A DNA stretch of 32,417 nt from Clostridiales bacterium (GCA_015069565.1 SVIJ01000017.1:1-32417), one strand, 5' to 3'; numbered from the stretch's first letter, positions 1 to 7,773 are shown. Made by a program: numbers and translations. Notes: generated from the sequence alone by a model not told the origin.

Positions 1-2
1 GT

Positions 3-185
3 TTAGTCGGGAAAGGTTTGTACGATGGGCTCACGTTTGTAGAGATAGAAGACGCGCCCGAAGAGTTTTTTGCGGTTGGCTTCCGCAATACGGACGCTGA
101 GCTTTGTGAAAAAGTGAATGGTTTGAATGAGAAATATTCCAAAGACGGTACGTTCGATGCTTTGAAGAGTAAGTACTTAGGATAA
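3..185 (+). CDS. C-terminal end of an amino-acid ABC transporter substrate-binding protein (partial)
   Basis: An open frame enters from the left edge and ends at TAA 183-185, giving about 60 residues. It contains EEFFAVGFRNTD and ends DGTFDALKSKYLG. This fits the last part of family 3 solute-binding proteins, where a GFRKGD-like strand is followed by a helix and a final DGT...KY motif. Such lipoproteins capture amino acids outside the membrane and deliver them to an ABC permease. The signal peptide and ligand pocket lie outside the window, so the substrate cannot be judged. The gene ends 55 nt before proB. No clear terminator separates them, so readthrough into the proline genes is possible. 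Confidence 0.6.
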   Translation, partial: LVGKGLYDGLTFVEIEDAPEEFFAVGFRNTDAELCEKVNGLNEKYSKDGTFDALKSKYLG

Positions 186-240
186 AGCGCATTTTTCTTA
201 AAAAGAATAGGGCAGGTACGCGTTGAAAAGGAGAAAAGAG

Positions 241-1008
241 ATGAAACTCGTGGTGAAAGTGGGCACGTCGACGTTGGCGCACAGTACGGGGAAACTGAAT
301 ATTCGCCGAGTGAAATCGCTGTGTGAAACGCTGAGCGATTTGAAAAACGAAGGGCATGAGCTCGTGCTCGTGTCTTCGGGCGCAATCGGGATGGGGGTTG
401 GAAAGCTCGGCTTGACGGCTCGTCCTACCGATATTCCCACCAAGCAGGCGGCTGCGGCGGTGGGACAATGCGAGCTGATGTACACCTACGATAAGCTCTT
501 TTCCGAATACGGCCACACGGTTGGTCAAGTGCTTTTGACGGGCGCGGACTTTACGCACGAAGAGCGTTTGGAAAATCTAAAAAATACGATGGAGCGATTG
601 CTTGCGCTCGGCGCGTTGCCCATCATCAACGAAAACGATACGATTGCGACCGACGAAATTAAGGTGGGGGACAACGATACCCTTTCCGCGTTGGTGGCAT
701 CCAGTTTGCAAGCGAATTTGCTCGTGATCCTTTCCGACATCGACGGGCTGTATACTGCCGATCCGCACAAGGATAAAAATGCGGTGCGCATTGAGCGCGT
801 TAGAGAGCTCACGCCTGAGATTATGGCGCTTGGGGGCGGCGAAGGCTCGTCGCTTGGCACGGGCGGAATGCGGACGAAGCTCCACGCCGCAGAGATTTGT
901 ATGGCGGCGGGCGTGGATACGGTGATTGCAAGCGGGGAAGACCCCACCATTTTGTATAAGCTAGTTGCAGGGGAAAGCGTGGGAACGCTGTTTGGGGGCA
1001 AAAAATGA
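241..1008 (+). CDS. proB: Glutamate 5-kinase
   Basis: ProB phosphorylates L-glutamate with ATP to gamma-glutamyl phosphate, the first step of proline synthesis in the cytoplasm. The 255-residue protein has the amino-acid kinase fold: KVGTST near residues 6-11, SSGAIG at 45-50, NENDT at 130-134, GDND at 143-146, SDIDGLY at 165-171 and GTGGM at 206-210. It ends at GTLFGGKK, so the C-terminal PUA domain of the long (about 370 aa) form is absent. Short forms are known in the family. The ATG at 241 is chosen because AGGAGA lies about 8 nt upstream; an in-frame TTG at 223 would overlap that site. The stop overlaps the proA start as ATGA, which points to translational coupling. Confidence 0.95.
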   Translation: MKLVVKVGTSTLAHSTGKLNIRRVKSLCETLSDLKNEGHELVLVSSGAIGMGVGKLGLTARPTDIPTKQAAAAVGQCELMYTYDKLFSEYGHTVGQVLLTGADFTHEERLENLKNTMERLLALGALPIINENDTIATDEIKVGDNDTLSALVASSLQANLLVILSDIDGLYTADPHKDKNAVRIERVRELTPEIMALGGGEGSSLGTGGMRTKLHAAEICMAAGVDTVIASGEDPTILYKLVAGESVGTLFGGKK

Positions 1009-2255
1009 GAGAAATGCTGAAAAAAACGAAAGCGGCGTCACGCCTTCTTGCGAAAACGTCGGGGGAACAGCGCAATGCCGCTTTGGAAAAAATCGCACAG
1101 GGATTAGAAGAGAATGCCGAGCGTATTTTGGCGGCGAACGCCTTGGACTTGGAAAACGCAAAGGGTACGATCGGGGAAGTGATGCTCGATCGGTTGCGAT
1201 TGACGCATGCGCGTATTGCGGATATGGCAAAAGGGGTGCGCGAAGTGGCGGCTTTGCCTGATCCTTTGGCTCGCACGCTGGATAAAATCGACCGCCCGAA
1301 CGGCTTGCATATTGAAAAAATCGCCGTACCCTTGGGGGTAGTGGCAATTATTTACGAGAGCCGTCCAAACGTGACGGCGGATGCGGCGGCGCTTTGTATC
1401 AAAAGTGGAAACGCCTGCGTTTTGCGCGGTGGCTCGTCTGCGTATACGACGTGTAGCGAGATTGTCAAAATCATCAAGGCGTCGCTTGTGGAAGCTGGCT
1501 TGGACGAAGAGTGCGTGAATATGCCGACGGATACTTCTCGCGAGAGTGCAAACGCGCTGATGACGGCGGTTGGCTTGGTAGACGTACTCATTCCGCGCGG
1601 CGGCGCAGGGCTGATTCGGAGCTGTGTAGAGAATGCAAAAGTGCCTTGCATCGAAACGGGCACGGGCATTTGCCATATTTACGTAGATGAAAAAGCGGAC
1701 TTTTCCAAGGCGCTTTCCATCATCGAAAATGCAAAGACGAGCCGACCTTCCGTATGCAACGCCGAAGAAGTCTGCTTGGTACACGAGCGGATTGCGAAGG
1801 ACTTTTTGCCTTTGCTGAAAGCAAAGCTTGTGGAAGATAGAGCGGCGGCGGGCAAAGCGCCCGTAGAGCTGCGGCTGTGCAAACGGTCGGCGGCAATCAT
1901 CGACGGAGTGGCGGCAGGCGAGCAGGATTTTGATACCGAGTTTTTGGATTATATCTTGGCGGTGAAGGTGGTGCAGAGCGTAGACGAAGCAATCGAGCAT
2001 ATTGCTCTGCATTCCACGGGGCATAGCGACGGAATTATTACGGAAAACGAAGCGGCGGCGCAGGCGTTCGTGCGCGGCGTGGATAGCGCGGCGGTGTACG
2101 TGAACGCATCCACTCGTTTTACCGACGGCGGCGAGTTTGGCAACGGCTGTGAGATCGGGATTTCCACGCAAAAGATGCACGCGCGCGGACCGATGGGCTT
2201 GAAGGAGTTGACGTCGTATAAATACGTTGTGTACGGAAACGGTCAGGTACGGTAA
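1005..2255 (+). CDS. proA: Gamma-glutamyl phosphate reductase
   Basis: ProA reduces gamma-glutamyl phosphate with NADPH to glutamate-5-semialdehyde, which cyclises to pyrroline-5-carboxylate. At 416 residues it has the normal length for this aldehyde dehydrogenase-fold enzyme. Landmarks are YESRPNVT at 117-124, KSGNACVLRGG at about 133-143, LIPRGG at 195-200 and the catalytic cysteine, Cys251, within PSVCNAEE. The ATG at 1005 overlaps the proB stop; a second in-frame ATG at 1014 is possible. The stop codon is part of a small hairpin (tacgg/ccgta, 2248-2262). The intergenic space to proC then carries linker-and-hairpin units like those between pheS and pheT. Confidence 0.95.
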   Translation: MREMLKKTKAASRLLAKTSGEQRNAALEKIAQGLEENAERILAANALDLENAKGTIGEVMLDRLRLTHARIADMAKGVREVAALPDPLARTLDKIDRPNGLHIEKIAVPLGVVAIIYESRPNVTADAAALCIKSGNACVLRGGSSAYTTCSEIVKIIKASLVEAGLDEECVNMPTDTSRESANALMTAVGLVDVLIPRGGAGLIRSCVENAKVPCIETGTGICHIYVDEKADFSKALSIIENAKTSRPSVCNAEEVCLVHERIAKDFLPLLKAKLVEDRAAAGKAPVELRLCKRSAAIIDGVAAGEQDFDTEFLDYILAVKVVQSVDEAIEHIALHSTGHSDGIITENEAAAQAFVRGVDSAAVYVNASTRFTDGGEFGNGCEIGISTQKMHARGPMGLKELTSYKYVVYGNGQVR

Positions 2256-2316
2256 TTCCGTAAACGAGCTTGAATTTTGGGCTTTCGCCCAAGTGAATTG
2301 TTTGCCTTTGGTAAAC
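2248..2316 (+). repeat. Small modular palindrome cluster between proA and proC
   Basis: Three short hairpins follow each other: tacgg/ccgta (2248-2262, over the proA stop), ttgggc/gcccaa with loop tttc (2277-2292), and gtttgcc/ggtaaac with loop ttt (2300-2316, one G-U pair). The second and third are joined by the exact 7-nt linker GTGAATT at 2293-2299. A degenerate linker, ttgaattt, stands before the second hairpin. The same linker and the same hairpin-linker-hairpin grammar recur in the large array at 12889-13100. None is followed by a T-run, so they do not look like terminators. Confidence 0.65.
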
Positions 2317-2348
2317 GTTGTGAAAAAAGCAAAAGAATGGGGGCAGGT

Positions 2349-3140
2349 ATGTATTCATTAGGATTTATCGGCTGTGGAAATATGGGTGGCGCGTTGGCAA
2401 AATCGTCGGTGACCATGCTTGGGGAGCAGGTTGCGGTTTTTGATCCGATGGCGGAAAAGACGGCGGCGCTTGAAAAGGAATACGGTTTTATTTCTACCAC
2501 GGCGGAAGACATCGCCGCAAATGCCGAGTACGTTGTGATGGGGGTCAAGCCGCAAAACATCGAGAGCGTTATGGGCGCGTTGCAGTCGGCGTTTGCAAAA
2601 AATCCTTCCTTGACTATCGTCAGTATGGCGGCAGGAGTTTCCATTGACGCGGTGAAGCGGTTTGCGGGCGGCGAGTATCCTGTAATTCGCATTATGCCCA
2701 ACACCCCCTGTATGCTTGGGGAAGGGGCGGTGCTCTATGCGACGGAAGGGGTTTCGGAAATGCAGGAAAAGATTTTCCGACTTCGGCTTGCAGGCGCGGG
2801 GCAGTTTTTTAAGATGGACGAAAAGGACATCGACGCCGCAGGTGCGCTTTCGGGCTGTGGACCTGCCTACTTTTACCTGTTTGCAAACGGCTTGGCGGTT
2901 GGGGCTGAAAAGCTCGGGATTGATCGAAAAACCGCCGTTCGGTTGGCGGCGCAGACGATGCTCGGCGCAGGGAAAATGCTTCTACAATACGAAGATCCGA
3001 TTGATTTGAAAAACAAAGTTTGCTCCCCTGGCGGTACGACGCTTGCAGGGGTAGCGGCGCTCGAAGAAGGGAGCTTGGAAGACGTGGCGGCATCCGCAGT
3101 CGATGCGGCGTACCGCAGAACGCTTGAACTCAAAAAATAA
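2349..3140 (+). CDS. proC: Pyrroline-5-carboxylate reductase
   Basis: ProC carries out the last step of proline synthesis, the NAD(P)H reduction of pyrroline-5-carboxylate. The 263-residue product opens with the Rossmann fingerprint GFIGCGNMG at residues 5-13. It holds VKPQN in the middle of the cofactor domain, RIMPNTPCMLGEG, and the C-terminal dimerisation part with LSGCGPAYFYLF and CSPGGTT. All are family hallmarks. An ATG at 2349 gives the expected N-terminus; another in-frame ATG at 2337 would add four residues. The ribosome site is weak (gggggcagg directly before the start), so translation may rely on coupling or on local structure. It is the third gene of the pro set and is followed 52 nt later by serC. 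Confidence 0.94.
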   Translation: MYSLGFIGCGNMGGALAKSSVTMLGEQVAVFDPMAEKTAALEKEYGFISTTAEDIAANAEYVVMGVKPQNIESVMGALQSAFAKNPSLTIVSMAAGVSIDAVKRFAGGEYPVIRIMPNTPCMLGEGAVLYATEGVSEMQEKIFRLRLAGAGQFFKMDEKDIDAAGALSGCGPAYFYLFANGLAVGAEKLGIDRKTAVRLAAQTMLGAGKMLLQYEDPIDLKNKVCSPGGTTLAGVAALEEGSLEDVAASAVDAAYRRTLELKK

Positions 3141-3192
3141 TTTTTGGAACGGCTAAGTGGGAGAATGGTAGAACGTCAAAAGGAGTGATGAT

Positions 3193-4280
3193 ATGGCAAG
3201 AGTGTATAACTTTTCGGCAGGGCCTTCGATGCTGCCTAAGGAAGTCTTAGAGCGGGCGGCAAGCGAAATGCTCGATTATGGTGGTAGCGGTACGTCTGTT
3301 TTGGAGATGAGCCATCGTTCGCCCGTCTACGACGAGATTATTAAAGGCGCGGAGCGGAAATTTCGCGCTCTACTCAATATTCCCGACAACTACAAGGTGT
3401 TGTTTTTGCAGGGCGGGGCGTCGACGCAGTTTGCGGCTGTGCCCTTGAATTTGATGAACGGCAGTGGCAAGGCGGACTATATCCTTTCAGGGCAGTTTTC
3501 GTCCAAGGCGTACGAAGAAGGAAAGAAATACGGTGACGTTATTGCCGTAGCGTCGTCTAAGGACGCAGGCTTTTCCTACGTTCCCGTGGTGGAGAAAACC
3601 GCCTTTCGGCAGGACGCGGATTACGTGCATATTTGCTTTAATAACACGATTTACGGTACGAAGTTTCCCTATATCCCCGATACGGGGGAGATCCCCTTGG
3701 TGGCGGATTTTTCGTCCTGTATCGCAAGTGAGCCGATCGACGTTTCCCGTTTCGGGCTCATCTATGCAGGAGCGCAAAAGAATATTGCGCCTGCGGGCTT
3801 GACGGTGGTGATCGTTCGCGAAGATCTGCTTGGCAAGGCACGCGCCTGCACGCCGACGATGCTTGATTATAAGGTGATGGCGGACAATGATTCTATGTAC
3901 AACACGACCCGTGCTATTGCATCTATATGCTCGGTTTGGTGTGCGATTGGCTGGAAAAACAAGGGGGCATGTCCGCAATGAAAGCTAAAAACGAGAGAAA
4001 GGCAAACCTTCTCTACGGATACTTGGATAGCCAAGATTATTATATCGCGCCCGTGCAAAAGGAAAGCCGCTCGATGATGAACGTCACCTTTGTGACGGGG
4101 GATGCGGAGCTGGATAAGGCATTCGTCAAGGCGGCGGAGCAGGAAGGCTTGATCAATTTGAAGGGTCACCGCAGTGTGGGCGGTATGCGCGCTTCGATTT
4201 ACAACGCAATGCCCTACGAAGGGGTGGAAAAACTGGTGGACTTTATGAAGAAGTTTGCCGCAGAGCATCCGAAGGTGTAA
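3193..4280 (+). pseudogene. serC: Phosphoserine aminotransferase, split by an apparent one-base deletion
   Basis: SerC transfers an amino group from glutamate to 3-phosphohydroxypyruvate, the second step of serine synthesis. The first frame gives NFSAGPSMLP at the N-terminus, FLQGGASTQFA at about 71-81, FNNTIYGT at 149-156 and the PLP lysine, Lys196, in GAQKN. After MYNT near 3907 the reading goes wrong and stops at 3981. The other frame resumes with YMLGLVCDWLEKQGG and finishes normally with GHRSVGGMRASIYNAMPYEGV. Restoring one C in the C-run at 3908-3910 joins both halves into a protein of about 362 residues, the normal length. The start has a strong AAGGAG site. The gene is either truly broken or carries a sequencing or assembly error. 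The rest of the sequence looks conserved, and serA follows 4 nt later. Confidence 0.85.
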
Positions 4281-4284
4281 GACA

Positions 4285-5442
4285 ATGAAGAAAATAACTG
4301 TATTCAATAAAATTGCCCAAGTGGGCTTAGACGTACTTGAAAAAAGATACGAGCTTGTAGATACGCTCGACGGCGCGGACGGGATTTTGCTCCGTTCGGC
4401 AAAGCTGCACGATACCGTCTTTCCTTCGTCTGTCAAGGCAATTGCCCGTAGCGGCGCAGGGGTGAATAACATCCCTATCGAGCGTTGCACCGAGCAGGGG
4501 ATTGTCGTTTTCAACACTCCTGGTGCGAATGCAAACGGGGTGAAAGAGCTGACGATTTGCGCACTGATTTTGGCTTCGCGCGACGTGCTTGGCGGCGCAA
4601 ACTGGGCAAGCTCGCTCGTGGGCGAAGCGGACGTTGCGAAGGCGGTGGAAGCGGGAAAAGGGGCGTTTGTCGGCTGTGAGCTTGCAGGAAAGACGCTCGG
4701 CGTCGTCGGCTTAGGTGCAATCGGTGGCAGCGTGGCAAACGCGGCAACGGCGCTTGGGATGAACGTTATCGGCTACGATCCTTACATCACCGCAAAAGCG
4801 GCATGGAGCTTAGCGCCGTCTGTCAAGCAGGCAAGCGGCTACGACGAGATTTTCAAAAAGAGCGATTATATCACTCTCCACGTACCTGCTACCGAGCAAA
4901 CGAAAAATATGATCTCGGAAAAGACGATTTCGCAGATGAAAAAGGGTGTGAAAATTTTGAACCTTTCGCGTGCGGAGCTCGTATGCGCCGACGATATCAA
5001 GGCGGCGCTCGCAAGCGGTAAGGTGGGCAAATACGTCACCGATTTCCCGACGAACGAAACGGTGGGGGTGGAAGGGATTATCACCATTCCGCATTTGGGG
5101 GCGTCTACCTACGAATCGGAAGACCACTGCGCGGTGATGGCGGCAAAGCAGTTGCACGAATACCTGTCCTGTGGGAATATCGCAAACAGCGTCAATTTTC
5201 CGTCCGTATCCCTGCCGCATACGTCCTTTGCACGCGCGTGCGTTTTGCATAAGAACGTACCGAATATGCTGACGCAAATCACGTCGGCGTTCTCGGCGGA
5301 CGGCATCAATATCGACAATCTTGCCAACGGATCGAAGGGACAAATGGCGTATACCATCGTGGAAATTTCTTCCGCGCCCGATGAAAAAATCGTAAAAGAG
5401 CTTGAAAGCATCGACGGTGTAATTCGAGTGCTGACTTATTGA
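4285..5442 (+). CDS. serA: D-3-phosphoglycerate dehydrogenase
   Basis: SerA oxidises 3-phosphoglycerate with NAD to 3-phosphohydroxypyruvate, the entry step to serine. The 385-residue protein has the split substrate domain with RSGAGVNNI at 56-63, the NAD-binding Rossmann motif GLGAIG at 142-147, LHVPATEQT at 198-206, the substrate arginine in NLSRAEL (Arg229) and the catalytic histidine in IPHLGAST (His270). A C-terminal ACT domain (about 318-385, with NVPNMLTQIT) suggests allosteric control, possibly by serine. It is the short form of the enzyme. The ATG at 4285 lies 4 nt after serC. The upstream in-frame GTG/ATG positions fall inside serC. A strong terminator follows within 15 nt. Confidence 0.93.
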   Translation: MKKITVFNKIAQVGLDVLEKRYELVDTLDGADGILLRSAKLHDTVFPSSVKAIARSGAGVNNIPIERCTEQGIVVFNTPGANANGVKELTICALILASRDVLGGANWASSLVGEADVAKAVEAGKGAFVGCELAGKTLGVVGLGAIGGSVANAATALGMNVIGYDPYITAKAAWSLAPSVKQASGYDEIFKKSDYITLHVPATEQTKNMISEKTISQMKKGVKILNLSRAELVCADDIKAALASGKVGKYVTDFPTNETVGVEGIITIPHLGASTYESEDHCAVMAAKQLHEYLSCGNIANSVNFPSVSLPHTSFARACVLHKNVPNMLTQITSAFSADGINIDNLANGSKGQMAYTIVEISSAPDEKIVKELESIDGVIRVLTY

Positions 5443-5452
5443 TAGCGACAAT

Positions 5453-5489
5453 AAAAAAAGAGCAAGTACAACATGTACTTGCTCTTTTT
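5453..5489. terminator. Bidirectional intrinsic terminator between serA and the iron-sulfur gene
   Basis: A perfect 11-bp stem (gagcaagtaca / tgtacttgctc, loop aca, 5460-5484) is flanked by seven A on the left and five T on the right. It therefore ends in a U-run on either strand. It sits between the convergent genes serA (+) and the QueG-like gene (-) and should stop both transcripts. Confidence 0.9.
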
Positions 5490-5500
5490 AGTTTGATAGG

Positions 5501-6172
5501 TTATAAGCGGTTTTTCGGGCAGACCTTAATACATACGCCGCAAACGCTTCCCCTGCCGACGTCTTGAAAATGCTCCTTCATATACCGCGAGCATTTTTCG
5601 GGATCATAGTTTCTCTCGCCGTTCGTTTTGGGGAGTTCCCCAAAGATTGCGCCTGCAGGGCAAGCGCGCATACACGCCGTACATTCTCCGCAGCCGTTTT
5701 CAATGATTTTCCGCTTAGAAGTGACGGGCATGTCCGTAATCACCGTGGCAAGGCGTACCTTACTGCCATACTGTTCGGTGAGAAAAAGTCCGCTTTTTCC
5801 GACGAAGCCGAGCCCTGATAAAACTGCCGCCGTCTTGTGCGGCAGAATCCCTTGATAGGGAGCATTTTTGCCAAGACTTTGGCTTGCCGCGACGGGGAAG
5901 GCGTTGTAGCCGAGCCTTTCTATCTCGTTTGCCATACGGAATGCGATTTGGTCAAGCAGGGCGTTTGCCGCGCGGTAGTGCTGAAAGTACGCGAACGTCG
6001 GCGCGCCGTCAATCGACGAAAGAACGGCGTCCGAGAGCTTTACCGCAATCGAGAAGGCGTAATGCAGGGTGGGTTGCTCCTTGATCGGGGAAAATCTAAG
6101 GTCGCATTCCCCGCAAAGACAAGCGCCTTGCGAAAGGGCAAGCTCTTCGATTTTTTGTTGCAATTTTTCCAT
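5501..6172 (-). CDS. QueG-like protein with two 4Fe-4S clusters
   Basis: The 223-residue protein resembles a shortened epoxyqueuosine reductase (QueG). GFVGKSGLFLTEQYGSK at about 122-138 matches the QueG core. A ferredoxin-like C-terminus follows with Cys161, 164, 167 and 171 in CGECTACMRACP, then Cys194 and Cys211, 214 and 218 in CGVCIKVCP, enough for two 4Fe-4S clusters. True QueG is longer (over 300 aa) and ends in a HEAT-like segment that is missing here, so the substrate is uncertain. The family includes many stand-alone 4Fe-4S double-cluster proteins of unknown role. An AAAAGGA site lies 8 nt before the start. It is the second gene after the antiporter on this strand, with a terminator-like hairpin between. 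Confidence 0.8.
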   Translation of the reverse strand: MEKLQQKIEELALSQGACLCGECDLRFSPIKEQPTLHYAFSIAVKLSDAVLSSIDGAPTFAYFQHYRAANALLDQIAFRMANEIERLGYNAFPVAASQSLGKNAPYQGILPHKTAAVLSGLGFVGKSGLFLTEQYGSKVRLATVITDMPVTSKRKIIENGCGECTACMRACPAGAIFGELPKTNGERNYDPEKCSRYMKEHFQDVGRGSVCGVCIKVCPKNRL

Positions 6173-6187
6173 TTTATAATCCTTTTC

Positions 6188-6224
6188 AAAAAGTAAGGGC
6201 AGGGGCGCAAACGCGTACCTGCCC
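6188..6224 (-). terminator. Terminator-like hairpin after the antiporter gene
   Basis: Read on the minus strand, agggcagg pairs with cctgccct with an inner cgc/gcg pairing, and tactttttg follows. This fits intrinsic termination shortly after the antiporter stop at 6236. One arm (6210-6226) contains the 17-nt tagggcaggtacgcgtt, identical to 208-224 in front of proB. Some readthrough must occur if the downstream iron-sulfur gene has no promoter of its own, and none was seen in the 63-nt gap. Confidence 0.6.
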
Positions 6225-6235
6225 TAGTGAAATGC

Positions 6236-7561
6236 TTAGTTTTGCGCCGATTCCGCTTTCTTTGCCGCCATCTTTTTGGCGTGCTCGTGACGGGCGCTCG
6301 TCTTGCCTTCGGGGTTGATGTCGCCAGCCTTTGTCAGCGCCATCTTCGTCAGGGCAGGGCCTACAAGCTCATAGACAAGCACTGCAAACAGTGTGATGGA
6401 AACAACGATGGTTGCAATCGGGTGCTCTTGCCCGAAGTACGTCTTTACCATATCCGCCATGCCGAGCGCTACGCCCGCTTGGGGAAGCAGGGTAATACCC
6501 AAATATTTGACGATGTTATCGTCGCATTTTGCCCACTTGGACGAGAGCAACGCGCCTGTGTATTTACCTGCCGAGCGGAAGATGAGATAGACAATGCCGA
6601 TAAGGACAATGATTACGTCTGCGAATACGGAGAGTTCCAGCTCTGCGCCGCTTAAAACGAAGAAGAGAATGAACAGGGGGGCAGTCCACCGATCCAGTCT
6701 GTCCATCAGCTCTTCGGAGAAGTCGCACACGTTGCAGAAGATTGTGCCGAGCATCATACAAACGAGCAAGGACGAGAAGCGTACTTCTACCGCACCGATA
6801 TGAAATTCGAGCGTGGAGAGTGCGATGGTCATCAGGACGAATGCAACCGAAACCGCCAAACGCTTGGAGCGGGAGTGGAAGAAGCGTTCGCAAAGGCTGA
6901 ACAGCCAACCCATAAGCGCGCCGAGAGAGAGCGATGCGACGATTTCGACGATCGGATCGACTAAAATCGAGATCAAATCGGGGTTGCTAGAACCGAGCGC
7001 TTTGGCAATCCCAAAGGAAATTGCAAACAGGATCAAGCCCACGGCGTCGTCCAAAGCGACGACGGGCAACAGCATATCGGTCACAGACCCCTTTGCCTTG
7101 TATTGCTTGACGACCATCAGGGTTGCGGCAGGGGCGGTTGCCGATGCGATCGCGCCCAAGATGATTGCCGCTTCCATGGGGAATTGCTCGGGAATGATTA
7201 AATGCAACACGATGAGTGCCGCGTCTACGAGCAGTGTAGTGATTACCGCTTGCAGGATGCCGACGATCGTCGCTTGCTTGCCGATCTTTTTGAGCTGCGA
7301 AAGGCGGAACTCGTTGCCGATCGAAAAGGCGATAAAGCCGAGTGCAACCTTGCTAAACAGGTTGAACTTGCCAAGGTTTTCCATGCTGGTGAAGCCGAGC
7401 GGAAGCTCCCAAGCCTTGCCGAGCGCGCCCAAAAGGTAGGGGCCGATCAAGATCCCTGCCACCAAATAGGCGGTGACTGCAGGGAGCTTTAATACCTTTG
7501 CCAAACGGGACAAAAGCAAGCCTGCAAGAAGCGCAATAGAAACGGGTAATAAGATTTCCAT
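6236..7561 (-). CDS. Cation/proton antiporter of the CPA2 (NapA/KefB-like) family
   Basis: This 441-residue integral membrane protein has about a dozen hydrophobic segments. It is expected to exchange Na+ or K+ for protons across the cytoplasmic membrane. Features are the N-terminal LPAVTAYLVAGILIGPYLLG (27-45), the SATAPAATL stretch at 140-148 that crosses the transport core, and the double aspartate LDDAVGL (Asp171-Asp172) typical of electrogenic exchangers. The C-terminal tail after residue 415 is charged and lysine/alanine-rich. There is no RCK/TrkA nucleotide-binding domain, unlike KefB or KefC. The start has AGAAGG about 9 nt upstream and a sigma-A promoter at 7610-7638. Ion specificity cannot be read from sequence. 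Confidence 0.88.
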   Translation of the reverse strand: MEILLPVSIALLAGLLLSRLAKVLKLPAVTAYLVAGILIGPYLLGALGKAWELPLGFTSMENLGKFNLFSKVALGFIAFSIGNEFRLSQLKKIGKQATIVGILQAVITTLLVDAALIVLHLIIPEQFPMEAAIILGAIASATAPAATLMVVKQYKAKGSVTDMLLPVVALDDAVGLILFAISFGIAKALGSSNPDLISILVDPIVEIVASLSLGALMGWLFSLCERFFHSRSKRLAVSVAFVLMTIALSTLEFHIGAVEVRFSSLLVCMMLGTIFCNVCDFSEELMDRLDRWTAPLFILFFVLSGAELELSVFADVIIVLIGIVYLIFRSAGKYTGALLSSKWAKCDDNIVKYLGITLLPQAGVALGMADMVKTYFGQEHPIATIVVSITLFAVLVYELVGPALTKMALTKAGDINPEGKTSARHEHAKKMAAKKAESAQN

Positions 7562-7609
7562 AATATTTACCTTCTTTTCCGTGTAAAAACTTTCTTAATT
7601 TCGTGAACA

Positions 7610-7638
7610 ATTATACTCCTTGCCTAAGCGAAAAGCAA
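7610..7638 (-). promoter_or_regulatory. Sigma-A promoter for the antiporter
   Basis: On the minus strand, TTGCTT (7633-7638) and a perfect TATAAT (7610-7615) are separated by 17 nt. Transcription should start near 7603, leaving a leader of about 40 nt. It is divergent from the nfnA promoter in the same 253-bp intergenic region, with little else in between but A/T-rich runs. Confidence 0.75.
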
Positions 7639-7712
7639 CTAAAATAAGGGGGCTTTTTTGTAAAAAAAGAAATTTTTTGTCGACTTTTGCGAAAAACTAG
7701 CCTTGCGCCCCC

Positions 7713-7741
7713 TTGACATTCCTGAAAAAAACGATTATAAT
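7713..7741 (+). promoter_or_regulatory. Perfect-consensus sigma-A promoter for nfnAB
   Basis: TTGACA (7713-7718), a 17-nt spacer and TATAAT (7736-7741) match the housekeeping consensus exactly. The start of transcription should be near 7748, giving a leader of about 65 nt to nfnA. Such a strong promoter suggests high expression or control by a repressor; an inverted repeat lies just downstream. Confidence 0.85.
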
Positions 7742-7753
7742 ACAAAATGGCGG

Positions 7754-7773
7754 TTCGTGGGGTTTGTCACGAA
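7754..7773 (+). promoter_or_regulatory. Inverted repeat just downstream of the nfn transcription start (possible operator)
   Basis: TTCGTG (7754-7759) and CACGAA (7768-7773) form a perfect 6-bp inverted repeat with an 8-nt spacer, starting a few bases after the predicted transcription start. The position suits a repressor site or a leader hairpin. It does not match the Rex consensus known to me, and no regulator gene is adjacent. Confidence 0.45.

Noticed and set aside
1104-2180. A 358-codon minus-strand frame opposite proA, and similar ones opposite nfnB (8638-9738) and pheS (11754-12881)
   Set aside because: All are mirror images of conserved plus-strand genes, rich in His and Arg as typical for shadows, without family motifs.
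3900-3990. A programmed ribosomal frameshift in serC
   Set aside because: No classic slippery heptamer, stimulatory pseudoknot or internal ribosome site was seen at the C-run, and SerC is not known to use recoding; a deletion or sequence error is simpler.
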